Shown piece by piece: positions 56,028 to 64,000 of a stretch of DNA of 64,000 nt. The number at the start of each line of letters is the position of its first letter. Positions within the stretch are counted from its first letter, which is position 1. Under the pieces are notes generated by a model. It had not been told where the DNA came from and made no database searches. It saw only the letters and a program-made list of their open reading frames with translations. The translations under genes were made by a program, and so were the position numbers. Source of the stretch: Reinekea blandensis MED297 (GTDB taxonomy: Bacteria; Pseudomonadota; Gammaproteobacteria; Pseudomonadales; Natronospirillaceae); the NCBI RefSeq assembly GCF_000153185.1, contig NZ_CH724154.1, positions 191,040 to 255,039 of the forward strand, in the 5' to 3' direction.

Positions 56028-56365
56028 CTGTTTAAATATGATTAGACGGTGTCTTTACGTTTTTTCCATCCGTTCAGATTGCCCAAAATCAGCACAATAC
56101 AATCGGTAAGTGATGTCCAAGGGCCGACCAACCACCGGAAAACCCTGTTGTTTCATCCTGAAAAGCTCCTTCGGATAAACGCCTGGCATCAAACAACGTC
56201 AGGCAGTCGATCTAACCATAGACCCTTTCCGCGGCACACCCTTGACTACACGGTAAAAATCTCGGCCGAGGTGTCTGATTTACCGGCCGTATCAGGTACA
56301 CTTGCCTGTTTTCAGCCTCTATTGGTTGGCCAGTCATCGGCCGACCCGCGTGATCAGGTACATAA
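56028..56365. other. Intergenic region between the efflux adaptor and dxs
   Basis: 338 bases separating divergent genes. No ORF or RNA gene is convincing. A TTGACT (near 56246) could be the -35 of dxs, but no matching -10 at normal distance is obvious. Several Cs and Gs form short imperfect hairpins near 56250-56300. Confidence 0.4.
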
Positions 56366-58246
56366 ATGAAGGTTTTTGACCACATCCCTAAGCTCAGACC
56401 CAGCACACCATTGCTGGACACCGTCGAAACGCCCGCCGATCTTCGCCAACTGCCAATGCACCAGCTACCCCAGCTAGCGGACGAACTGCGTGAATATCTG
56501 TTGTTCAGTGTAGGCCAGTCCGGAGGGCATTTTGGTGCCGGGCTTGGCGTAGTTGAGCTCACCATCGCGCTGCATTACGTTTACGACACACCGGAAGACA
56601 AACTGGTTTGGGATGTTGGGCATCAGGCGTATCCGCACAAAGTTCTGACCGGACGACGCGAACAACTACCGACCATTCGTCAGGAAGGCGGTTTACATGC
56701 CTTTCCACACCGCGGTGAAAGCGAATACGACACCTTTGGCGTTGGGCATTCAAGCACGTCTATTTCCGCAGCACTCGGCATGGCCATCGCCGATCGCCGC
56801 AAAGGCAATGCCCGCCAAACCGTAGCTGTGATTGGTGACGGCGCATTGACTGCCGGTATGGCTTTCGAGGCACTGAATCATGCCGGACATGACGGGGCGA
56901 ACATGCTCGTGGTGTTAAACGATAATGACATGTCTATTTCTGAAAACGTCGGTGCGCTGAATAAAGCGTTTGCGCGGGTGTTTTCGTCGAAAACCTATTC
57001 CCACCTGCGGGAAAACAGTAAAAAAGTTCTCAAGAACCTGCCGCCCATGCTCGAGTTCGCCCGCAAAGCCGAAGAGCATATGAAAGGCATGGTCGCGCCG
57101 GGCACCTTGTTTGAAGAACTTGGCTTTAACTACGTGGGTCCGGTTGACGGCCATGACGTTATTGATCTGGTACAGACGCTGCAGAATATCCGCACTTTTT
57201 CTGGCCCTCAGTTTTTGCACGTGGCCACCCAGAAAGGCAAAGGCTTTATTCCCGCTGAGAATGAGCCGATTAAATACCACGCCATCACTAAAATTGAACC
57301 CCAAAGCGAGCAAGCCGGTGCCGCTGCGGCAAAGCCTAAATACTCAAACGTCTTTGGCCAGTGGCTGTGTGACATGGCTGCGCGCGATGAACGCCTGCTC
57401 GGCGTGACACCGGCCATGCGGGAAGGCTCTGATCTGGTGGCGTTCTCTTCTCTCTACCCTGAACGCTATCATGACGTGGCCATTGCCGAACAACATGCCG
57501 TCACCGTGGCCGGCGGTATGGCCTGCGAAGGCATGAAACCGGTGGTGGCGATTTACTCGACCTTTTTACAACGTGCCTACGATCAGCTGATTCACGACAT
57601 CGCACTGCAGAATCTCGATGTCCTGTTCGCCATCGATCGCGCTGGACTGGTTGGCGAAGACGGTCCGACTCATGCCGGCAGTTTCGATTACACCTACCTG
57701 CGCTGCATTCCCAACATGGTGGTGATGGCACCGAAAGATGAAGCCGAATGTCGCGCCATGCTGACGACCGGATACGAATATCCGGGGCCGGCGGCGGTCC
57801 GTTATCCAAGAGGTACCGGCCCGGGTGTGGACATTCCGAAGACATTGGAAGCCCTGCAGATCGGTCAATCTGAAACCCTGCGCGAAGGCCGGCGTATCGC
57901 CATTCTGGCCTTTGGCAGCATGGTCGAACCCTGTCGTCAGGTGGCCGAGGCATTGGACGCTACCTTGGTGAACATGCGCTTTATCAAACCTCTGGATCAG
58001 GATCGGGTGATCCAACTGGCTCAATCACACGAACTGCTTGTGACGGTTGAAGAAAACGCAATTATGGGCGGTGCTGGCTCAGCGGTTACTGAGACGCTGA
58101 ATCAAAACCAACTGACCTGCGCTTGCTTACAACTCGGCCTGCCCGACGCCTACATCGACCATGCCAAGCCCGCGCGGATGCTGAGCCAGGTCGGACTGGA
58201 TGCAACGGGTATACAGCAGGCCATTGAGCGCCGACTGGGAGTCTGA
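56366..58246 (+). CDS. dxs: 1-deoxy-D-xylulose-5-phosphate synthase Dxs
   Basis: 626 aa, normal length. Thiamine-diphosphate enzyme joining pyruvate and glyceraldehyde 3-phosphate, first step of the MEP isoprenoid path. GGHFG (His54), the ThDP motif GDGALTAGM (157-165) ending in NDNDMSI (185-191), [12 protein letters not shown] (transketolase catalytic Glu) and [15 protein letters not shown] are present. It is separated from ispA by about 8 kb here. Confidence 0.97.
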   Translation: MKVFDHIPKLRPSTPLLDTVETPADLRQLPMHQLPQLADELREYLLFSVGQSGGHFGAGLGVVELTIALHYVYDTPEDKLVWDVGHQAYPHKVLTGRREQLPTIRQEGGLHAFPHRGESEYDTFGVGHSSTSISAALGMAIADRRKGNARQTVAVIGDGALTAGMAFEALNHAGHDGANMLVVLNDNDMSISENVGALNKAFARVFSSKTYSHLRENSKKVLKNLPPMLEFARKAEEHMKGMVAPGTLFEELGFNYVGPVDGHDVIDLVQTLQNIRTFSGPQFLHVATQKGKGFIPAENEPIKYHAITKIEPQSEQAGAAAAKPKYSNVFGQWLCDMAARDERLLGVTPAMREGSDLVAFSSLYPERYHDVAIAEQHAVTVAGGMACEGMKPVVAIYSTFLQRAYDQLIHDIALQNLDVLFAIDRAGLVGEDGPTHAGSFDYTYLRCIPNMVVMAPKDEAECRAMLTTGYEYPGPAAVRYPRGTGPGVDIPKTLEALQIGQSETLREGRRIAILAFGSMVEPCRQVAEALDATLVNMRFIKPLDQDRVIQLAQSHELLVTVEENAIMGGAGSAVTETLNQNQLTCACLQLGLPDAYIDHAKPARMLSQVGLDATGIQQAIERRLGV

Positions 58247-58248
58247 CC

Positions 58249-58932
58249 ATGCCATTTATCCTGCTTGCTCTGCTGGTTCTGGGGTTGATATTCGGGCCGG
58301 GACTTTGGGTGAAGCGGGTATTGAAAAAGTACAGCGAACCCCGCGACGATCTGCCGGGCACCGGCGGTGAACTTGCTGCTCACCTCTTGGAGCGCTTTGA
58401 ACTTGAAGGTGTGACGCTGGAAACCACCGAACGCGGCGATCATTACGACCCTCAGGCGAAAGCCATCCGTCTGACAGAGCCGGTGATGAACGGCAAAAGC
58501 CTGACCGCCGTTGCGACCGCTGCGCATGAGTTCGGCCATGCGCTTCAGCATCAGAAAGACTACCAACCACTCAACACGCGTACCGTCCTCGCTCAGAACG
58601 GCGCGATTCTCGAAAAAATTGCCGGTGGCGCGATTTTTCTGATTCCGGTTTTGTCGGTCATTCCGGGGCTGGCCATGTTTTCACGGGTTCTGCTGCTGGT
58701 GATCATCGGCTCAATGTTTCTCTCGGTGTTCATTCACCTGGTGACCCTGCCGGTCGAGTTTGATGCCTCCTTCAACCGCGCGCTGCCTATCTTGCGTGAT
58801 GGTAAATACATCTCCATGCAGGATCAGACCGAGGTTCGGAAGATTCTTCTGGCCTGCGCACTGACCTATGTTTCTCAGGCCATGTTCAGTGTGCTGAACA
58901 TCGGACGCTGGATTCGATTGCTGCGCCGTTAA
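58249..58932 (+). CDS. Zinc metallopeptidase, YugP family
   Basis: 227 aa membrane protein. An N-terminal helix, then the metal motif HEFGH at 93-97 (TAAHEFGHALQH), followed by two or three helices and LPVEFDASFNRALPIL, typical of YugP-type peptidases. It begins two bases after dxs and may be coexpressed. The last four bases overlap the convergent DUF2007 gene. Substrates unknown. Confidence 0.9.
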   Translation: MPFILLALLVLGLIFGPGLWVKRVLKKYSEPRDDLPGTGGELAAHLLERFELEGVTLETTERGDHYDPQAKAIRLTEPVMNGKSLTAVATAAHEFGHALQHQKDYQPLNTRTVLAQNGAILEKIAGGAIFLIPVLSVIPGLAMFSRVLLLVIIGSMFLSVFIHLVTLPVEFDASFNRALPILRDGKYISMQDQTEVRKILLACALTYVSQAMFSVLNIGRWIRLLRR

Positions 58933-59243
58933 CGCGGCTGTTCACACTGCCAGCAAAACTCAAACGCCCCACCGTTTTTTTCTCCGCACTGAGAGCAGAA
59001 CCATTCTTCGGCCGAGGCTGCATTCATTTCGTCAATGATCGATTTTGCCAACGGCGCATCCCGCTCGTCTTCCAGCCACAATTCAGCCCAGGTTTCATTG
59101 GCCGACAGATCCCCGGTGCCGCCGGCGGAGAACTCGTTATGAATCGTTGTGGCGATATGCCGAAGCTTTAACAGGTTTTGAACATTGACCACCTGATAGA
59201 GCAAAGGATGGGTGTAGATCAAAAGCGTCGTGCGGGTTTTCAT
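58929..59243 (-). CDS. DUF2007-type protein with C-terminal zinc ribbon
   Basis: 104 aa. An N-terminal region (LIYTHPLLYQVVNVQNLLKLRHIATTIHNEF) like the DUF2007 signal-transducing fold, then C-x2-C (CSQCGEKN) and C-x2-C (CWQCEQ) that build a zinc ribbon. ATG 59243 is preferred since AGGA lies seven bases upstream; the ORF to 59315 has no such signal. Confidence 0.82.
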   Translation of the reverse strand: MKTRTTLLIYTHPLLYQVVNVQNLLKLRHIATTIHNEFSAGGTGDLSANETWAELWLEDERDAPLAKSIIDEMNAASAEEWFCSQCGEKNGGAFEFCWQCEQPR

Positions 59244-59600
59244 AATCCGTCCTGTGTACAGCACGAAACTTAAACCTCTCGGCTTAACGTGCCATTGGAT
59301 GTAGCGAAACAACATGGTGTCACACGTTCGTTTTTACCATTCAGAACCGGACGCGGCCAACCTTTTTTACGCCCCTTTGCAAGTCATCGGCAGCGATGTC
59401 ATCCCTCAGGCAAATCAAAAACGAGGGCTTGCCAGTTCTGCCTCCGACTGATTTTCGACCATCGATTGACACAGGCCGGATATCTATGGACAGTCTATGC
59501 TACTCAACAACGCACAGCACTGTGATCTGAATGGGGTAAGGGAAAGCTCACCCACACAGACCGCACGTTCAACGCTTGATGCAGCGAAAGGAAACACGCA
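59244..59600. other. Intergenic region
   Basis: 357 bases between the divergent DUF2007 and YjbR-family genes. No ORF is convincing. TTGACA occurs at 59464-59470, but no matching -10 at the usual distance was found. Confidence 0.4.
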
Positions 59601-59981
59601 ATGACGAAAAAGAAAACCCTCGAACACTGGCGTGAAGTCTGCTCGGCCAAGCCCGGCAGCGAAGAACAGACGCCTTTCGGGCCGGAGACTCTGGTGTACA
59701 AAGTTGGCGGTAAGATGTTCGCATTACTTGGCATTACCCCGCCGCTCAGCATGAATCTGAAATGCGATCCACAGGAAGCACTGATCATTCGTGAAAGTTT
59801 CAGTGACGTAACGCCCGGCTATCACATGAACAAAAAACACTGGAATACGATTAACCTCGAGTCCGATCTGGACCCGGAGCTGATTTACGGTTGGATCGAA
59901 GATTCTTATGATTTGGTGGTCAAAGGCCTGCCGAAATCAACGCGACAGGCCCTTGAACGAGGCGAAAACACGGAAGACTGA
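59601..59981 (+). CDS. MmcQ/YjbR family protein
   Basis: 126 aa. The double-wing-like fold block TLVYKVGGKMFALLGI near residue 32, KCDPQEALIIRE, and the closing NTINLESDLDPELIYGWIEDSYDLVVKGLPKSTR are typical of the MmcQ/YjbR family. These are small DNA-binding-like proteins; the role is unproven. AAAGGAAA lies before the ATG. It converges on the binding-protein gene, 20 bases away. Confidence 0.88.
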   Translation: MTKKKTLEHWREVCSAKPGSEEQTPFGPETLVYKVGGKMFALLGITPPLSMNLKCDPQEALIIRESFSDVTPGYHMNKKHWNTINLESDLDPELIYGWIEDSYDLVVKGLPKSTRQALERGENTED

Positions 59982-60001
59982 GACGTTAACAGTTCTACGC
60001 C

Positions 60002-61282
60002 TCAGCCGTCGCTACCTACGGCCGGTCCGGCCAGATAGTGTTTGCGAGTCCACATTTTCATGCTGTCCAGACGTCGCAGTTTTTCACCAATATCATCCAA
60101 GGTGGCGTCCACTGGCTTTTCACCCTGAACCATCAGCGGTAAATTGGTCTGCATGGTGCTCCAGAATCGTTTCATTTCCGGGATATCGGGCATGGTTTCA
60201 CCCGTCGCAGCCAGGGCAAACGTGTGTGCGATTAACGGGTTGGTATCCAGTTCTGCCTGCAACTGTTTGTTTGCTGCTGCACCGATGGGTCGATCGCCAT
60301 CGATGGTTTTCACCCCTTCGTAGACCACCACATAGTCTTCCAGAAATTTTCTGGCCAAGACATCGTTCGGTGAAAAGCTGTTGACGTAACCGGCGAGAAA
60401 CCCGACAAAGGGCCGACCGTAACCTGAGCTGTCGTCAATCTGCGGGAACTTACCCAACGCCCAGTTAACATCCGAGTCGTTCAGTTCATTCCATGTCCAG
60501 GGACCATTGATGGTCAATGCCACATTACCCTCTTTAAAGTCCTGCATCATGGCGCCCCAATCAGCACCATCTTCAGACTCGATGACCCCTTCGCGATATA
60601 AACGATTCAGCATCGATACCCCTTTGCGGGCCCCACGGTTGTCCAACCCAACATCCGCTAACTGATAAACACGATCGGCTTTCCTGAAGGAATAACCACC
60701 ACCAGAGGTGATAAACGGCCAGGTGAAATAGGTATCGGCGTATTTGTAGTTCAGTGCCCGCTTCCCATCGGCACGCAATTGTCGATCCAGTGCAATGACC
60801 TCATCCCAGGTTTTTGGTGGTCGGGTAATCAGGTCCTGATTATAAATAAGAGAGATGGCTTCCATGGCAATCGGATAACCGTATATGGCGTCCCCGACGG
60901 TCACCGCGTTCCAGGCAAATTCATGAATCTGATCGTACACTTCAACGGAGGGTGTTACCGGTTGCAGCAAGCCGTCGTTAATCCAGTTGCCGATACGATC
61001 GTGCGCCCAGAAAATAATATCAGGCCCTTCCGTCGTTGCAGCAACCCGGGCAAACCGATTCGCCGGATCATCTTCGCTCTCGTAGTCATCCTGCGTCTGT
61101 ACAATCACGCGGATACCGGTATCGGCGGTAAATCGCTGCGCCACCTCGCGCAGACCATCAACACCTTTGTCATTGTTAATCCACACCACCAGGGCATCGT
61201 CTTCAAAGGCCTGGGTAAAAACACTCGTTAACAGCAGCATGCCAGCGATTAACAGGCGTTGGACGTTCACTTTCGGGTACAT
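60002..61282 (-). CDS. Periplasmic sugar-binding protein, MalE-like (orphan)
   Basis: 426 aa. Signal peptide VNVQRLLIAGMLLLTSVFTQAF, then ALVVWINNDKGVDGLREVAQRFTADTGIRV, PDIIFWAHDRIGNW and VALTINGPWTWNEL as in maltodextrin-binding MalE. The ATG at 61282 with GGAG seven bases upstream gives the signal peptide; the frame extends to 61366. No malFGK or amylase genes are nearby. Confidence 0.9.
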   Translation of the reverse strand: MYPKVNVQRLLIAGMLLLTSVFTQAFEDDALVVWINNDKGVDGLREVAQRFTADTGIRVIVQTQDDYESEDDPANRFARVAATTEGPDIIFWAHDRIGNWINDGLLQPVTPSVEVYDQIHEFAWNAVTVGDAIYGYPIAMEAISLIYNQDLITRPPKTWDEVIALDRQLRADGKRALNYKYADTYFTWPFITSGGGYSFRKADRVYQLADVGLDNRGARKGVSMLNRLYREGVIESEDGADWGAMMQDFKEGNVALTINGPWTWNELNDSDVNWALGKFPQIDDSSGYGRPFVGFLAGYVNSFSPNDVLARKFLEDYVVVYEGVKTIDGDRPIGAAANKQLQAELDTNPLIAHTFALAATGETMPDIPEMKRFWSTMQTNLPLMVQGEKPVDATLDDIGEKLRRLDSMKMWTRKHYLAGPAVGSDG

Positions 61283-61452
61283 ACTTATCTCCGCAACTGT
61301 GATGTTTGTCTGCCGTCGAACCCGCGGCGGTTCCGACAGCACTTTATTATTGTCCGGGACACTCACAGCGTAAGCGGTGAGTCGGCACGCTTGGTACCGG
61401 TCCCGTCAGACTGGTATTATCTACGGTTCTTTAGAAGTTACTGAGTTGAATT

Positions 61453-62661
61453 ATGGAAAGGTACGAGCTGGTCATTGTGGGTGGAGGTATGGCCGGGCTG
61501 ACATTGACCGCCTTACTCCAACCGGCTCTTGACCGCGGATTAACCACCGCCCTGATAGATCCCGCCCCGCAACCCTCGAGTGGCGCCCCCGGCTCGCCGA
61601 GCTTCGATGATCGGGCTACCGCGCTTTCGGGACAAACGCTCGATGTTCTGCAGCGGCTCGGGTTATCCGAGTTAAACTCCGTTGTTTCTGACATTCTGGA
61701 AATCGAAGTCAGTGATCATGGGCACTTAGGTTACCACCACATGCGCGCCGCCGAGCAACAGTTCGATCGCTACGGCGCGGTAATTGCCAATCGCAGCTTA
61801 GGCAGCCTGCTCTGGCAACACACTCAGGCTCTGCCGGTTGATTGGCGCTTCGGACAATCCGTCAGCAAAGCCCGTCCGATCAACGACGGGATCGAACTGA
61901 CACTGGCAGATGGCCATCAGATCCACGCGGGATTGCTGGTCCTGTGCGACGGCGGCCGTTCTTCACTGACCGAGCAGCTCGGCTTACAGGCACAAACCGT
62001 GGATTTTAACGCCGTCGCCCGCATTGCTACCGTCGAAACAACATTACCGCATCAGGGCAAAGCCTTTGAGCGATTTACCCAACAGGGTCCCATCGCACTG
62101 CTGCCATTTGGCGATTTCAGCGCCCTGGTCTGGACAGCACCGAAAGCTACACAGTCCACCTGGCCGTCGACACCAGAAGACGCCATCCCGCTACTGGAAG
62201 CCCAGTTCGGGCAACGCCTGGGGCGGGTCCGCCGCATCGGCGATTGGCAGCAGTACCCGTTAATCGAACGTACCCTGTCGCAACCGGTCGGGCACCATTT
62301 CATCGCCCTCGGTAACACCGCGGCCACCCTGCATCCGGTGGCCGGTCAGGGGTTTAACTTAGCCCTGCGCGGTGTGCAGCGTTTTGCCGATCTGATCAAC
62401 CGCACTCACGATGAAGGCGCCGGTCAACTGCCCTCATTCCAAGAGCTGACCACACTGGCCGAAACCATCCAAGGCGATCAGGATCTGACCGCTGGTTTCT
62501 CACGCCAGCTGATCAGTCTGTTTGGTTCTGCCAATCCATTGTTGCAAATCGGTCGCGGTCTCGGTCTGAACAGCCTTGACCGTCACCCGTCGCTCAGCCG
62601 TCTGTTCGCATTAAACAGTATGGGGCTGCTCGCTGCAGCGCCGGTTTCCCAAGGATCTTGA
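61453..62661 (+). CDS. ubiH: 2-octaprenyl-6-methoxyphenol hydroxylase UbiH
   Basis: 402 aa. FAD-dependent aromatic hydroxylase of ubiquinone synthesis. The dinucleotide motif is VIVGGGMAGLTLTALLQP at 7-24, DDRATALS near 52, the DG motif LLVLCDGGRSS and the GNTAATLHPVAGQGFNLALRG block. VSDHGHLGYHHM in the middle fits UbiH better than UbiI or UbiF. It ends by overlapping the start region of the next gene; both follow in one operon. Confidence 0.92.
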   Translation: MERYELVIVGGGMAGLTLTALLQPALDRGLTTALIDPAPQPSSGAPGSPSFDDRATALSGQTLDVLQRLGLSELNSVVSDILEIEVSDHGHLGYHHMRAAEQQFDRYGAVIANRSLGSLLWQHTQALPVDWRFGQSVSKARPINDGIELTLADGHQIHAGLLVLCDGGRSSLTEQLGLQAQTVDFNAVARIATVETTLPHQGKAFERFTQQGPIALLPFGDFSALVWTAPKATQSTWPSTPEDAIPLLEAQFGQRLGRVRRIGDWQQYPLIERTLSQPVGHHFIALGNTAATLHPVAGQGFNLALRGVQRFADLINRTHDEGAGQLPSFQELTTLAETIQGDQDLTAGFSRQLISLFGSANPLLQIGRGLGLNSLDRHPSLSRLFALNSMGLLAAAPVSQGS

Positions 62662-62663
62662 TC

Positions 62664-63947
62664 ATGACCACCCATAACACACACGACATAATCATTTCCG
62701 GTGCGGGCATGGTCGGCTTGGCGACGGCCATCGGCCTGGCTCGTGCCGGACTGCGCGTTGCCCTGCTGGAAAAGAATCGATTCGACGAGACACCGTCTTC
62801 ACCGGGTCATTTCAGTGCGCGAGTCAGCGCAATTAACCACACCAGCGAACACCTGCTGCGTAACCTTGGTGCCTGGGATGGCATAGCGAAAGACCGGCGC
62901 AGCGCATATCGTCAGATGGATGTCTGGGACGGTTTGGGTACTGGTGACATTCAGTTCAATGCTGATGACGTTCAGGTCGATCATCTTGGTCATATCATCG
63001 AGAACCGCCACATCGTCATGGCATTACTCGAGGTTGCCCGTACACTGCCCGACATTGAGCTTCTAGCAGAGGAAACCATTACCCAGTGGCAACAAGACGA
63101 CTCCGGAGTCACCGCGACCACTTCGCTGGACCAGACATTGAGAGCATCCCTGCTTATTGGAAGTGAAGGTAAACTGTCCCCGGTTCGTGAACAGTCGGAC
63201 ATCGATCTCTGGCGATGGAGTTACGACCACTCAGCGGTCGTAACCACCGTCCGGCATGAACGGCCGCATCAGGCAACGGCGCGACAGGTATTTCTCGAAA
63301 ATGGTCCGCTGGCCTTTCTGCCACTGGAAGATACCGAACACCCGCAACAGACCAGCTCTATTGTCTGGTCGGTGTTACCAGGTGAAGCACAGCGGCTGTT
63401 GACACTGGATAACGATGAGTTCTGTCGCGAACTCGGTACGGCCTTTGAACATCGACTGGGCGCCATTACTCACGCCGATCCTCGCTTCGCCTTTCCACTA
63501 GAGGCTCAGCAGGCCAAACACTATTACGACGGACGGGTGGTCGTGCTGGGCGACGCGGCTCACACCATTCACCCGTTGGCGGGGCTCGGCGTCAATCTGG
63601 GTTTTCTGGATGCCGGAGCACTCATTGATGAACTGGTCCGAGCGCATGAAAAGCAAATGGATCTGGGACATGCCTTTGTTTTGCGACGCTACCAGCGCAC
63701 GCGTCAGAGCCACAACCTGGCCGTCGCGGCGTTGATGGAAGGCTTAAAGCGCGGCTTTACCACGCAGGCAGCACTGCCGGTAATGCTCAGAAACAGCGGG
63801 CTCAGTCTGCTGAATCGCGTCCATTTACTCAAACGTCCGCTGATTCAGGGGGCACTGGGCAATCTGGGGCCAGCCGCGCCGACCTTGTGTCGCCCCCTCA
63901 GCGATGCCCCGAAAAGCCGTTTTGCCGCCACGCCTCATAAACCATAA
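62664..63947 (+). CDS. ubiI: 2-octaprenylphenol hydroxylase UbiI/VisC-type FAD monooxygenase
   Basis: 427 aa. [24 protein letters not shown] at 10-33, [21 protein letters not shown] and [26 protein letters not shown] are in the UbiI/UbiF pattern. The ATG at 62664 has AAGGA eight bases before it; a TTG codon at 62658 is also in frame. The pairing UbiH-UbiI is common in proteobacteria. UbiF-like activity cannot be excluded. The 53 bases to the window's end show nothing identifiable. Confidence 0.9.
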   Translation: MTTHNTHDIIISGAGMVGLATAIGLARAGLRVALLEKNRFDETPSSPGHFSARVSAINHTSEHLLRNLGAWDGIAKDRRSAYRQMDVWDGLGTGDIQFNADDVQVDHLGHIIENRHIVMALLEVARTLPDIELLAEETITQWQQDDSGVTATTSLDQTLRASLLIGSEGKLSPVREQSDIDLWRWSYDHSAVVTTVRHERPHQATARQVFLENGPLAFLPLEDTEHPQQTSSIVWSVLPGEAQRLLTLDNDEFCRELGTAFEHRLGAITHADPRFAFPLEAQQAKHYYDGRVVVLGDAAHTIHPLAGLGVNLGFLDAGALIDELVRAHEKQMDLGHAFVLRRYQRTRQSHNLAVAALMEGLKRGFTTQAALPVMLRNSGLSLLNRVHLLKRPLIQGALGNLGPAAPTLCRPLSDAPKSRFAATPHKP

Positions 63948-64000
63948 CGGCGACCGTATTGGATAGGTTAAGACTGCGGCTGTCCGCTAACATCGGCAGT

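Overview
The window reads as chromosome of a free-living, flagellated, salt-adapted gammaproteobacterium, most like the marine Oceanospirillales group (Saccharospirillum/Reinekea-like). This is inferred from gene content: sodium-type stator genes pomAB beside xseB-ispA, a choline-to-glycine-betaine cluster (betIBA plus choXWV), phhAB, ubiH-ubiI and queA-tgt-yajC-secDF. No rRNA, prophage, CRISPR array or intact insertion sequence was seen. One tRNA gene is present (Leu, anticodon CAA). Genes are dense, in short operons on both strands, with many convergent pairs sharing hairpin terminators.

Layout. 1-11 kb: 3' end of an ABC exporter, thiol peroxidase, a DUF1007/NicO metal-transport pair behind a promoter with a Zur-like operator, phenylalanine hydroxylase with its pterin recycling enzyme, an HD-GYP c-di-GMP phosphodiesterase, an MFS carrier, a chemoreceptor with a C-terminal sensor domain, a metal-transporter fusion, a DUF402 protein and the corrinoid adenosyltransferase. 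11-19 kb: an unknown exported protein, then choXWV and betIBA, all on the minus strand, with a palindromic BetI-type operator upstream of betI. 19.5-25 kb: phosphoglycolate phosphatase, a Kef-type antiporter, a solute-binding protein, a duplicated structured repeat next to tRNA-Leu, and a GGDEF-EAL protein. 25-32 kb: queA-tgt (queuosine), yajC-secD-secF (protein export) and trpS. 32.6-35.6 kb: an acetyltransferase and a self-contained ABC/GntR operon that ends in two tiny membrane-peptide ORFs. 35.7-45.3 kb: single genes (GNAT, nucleotidyltransferase, Pr6Pr membrane protein, chemoreceptor with a sigma-28-type promoter, cold-shock protein, glycosyltransferase, HAD phosphatase, rlmA, cupin regulator). 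45.4-59 kb: pomAB facing xseB-ispA, a run of small housekeeping and accessory genes, an RND efflux pair, then dxs and a zinc peptidase. 59-64 kb: a YjbR-family protein, an orphan sugar-binding protein, and ubiH-ubiI.

How genes work together. ChoXWV would import choline and BetA/BetB oxidise it to glycine betaine under BetI control. PhhA/PhhB convert phenylalanine to tyrosine. QueA/Tgt act in tRNA queuosine modification. YajC/SecD/SecF assist protein export. IspA and Dxs supply isoprenoids, which also feed the ubiquinone steps done by UbiH/UbiI. PomAB, two chemoreceptors, HD-GYP and GGDEF-EAL proteins point to motility controlled by chemotaxis and c-di-GMP.

Nothing in the window is a clear multi-gene new defence or biosynthetic system. 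The least explained items are the two micro-ORFs at the end of the ABC/GntR operon, the duplicated structured element beside tRNA-Leu, the long hairpin between phhA and the HD-GYP gene, and a small exported-peptide ORF divergent from queA.
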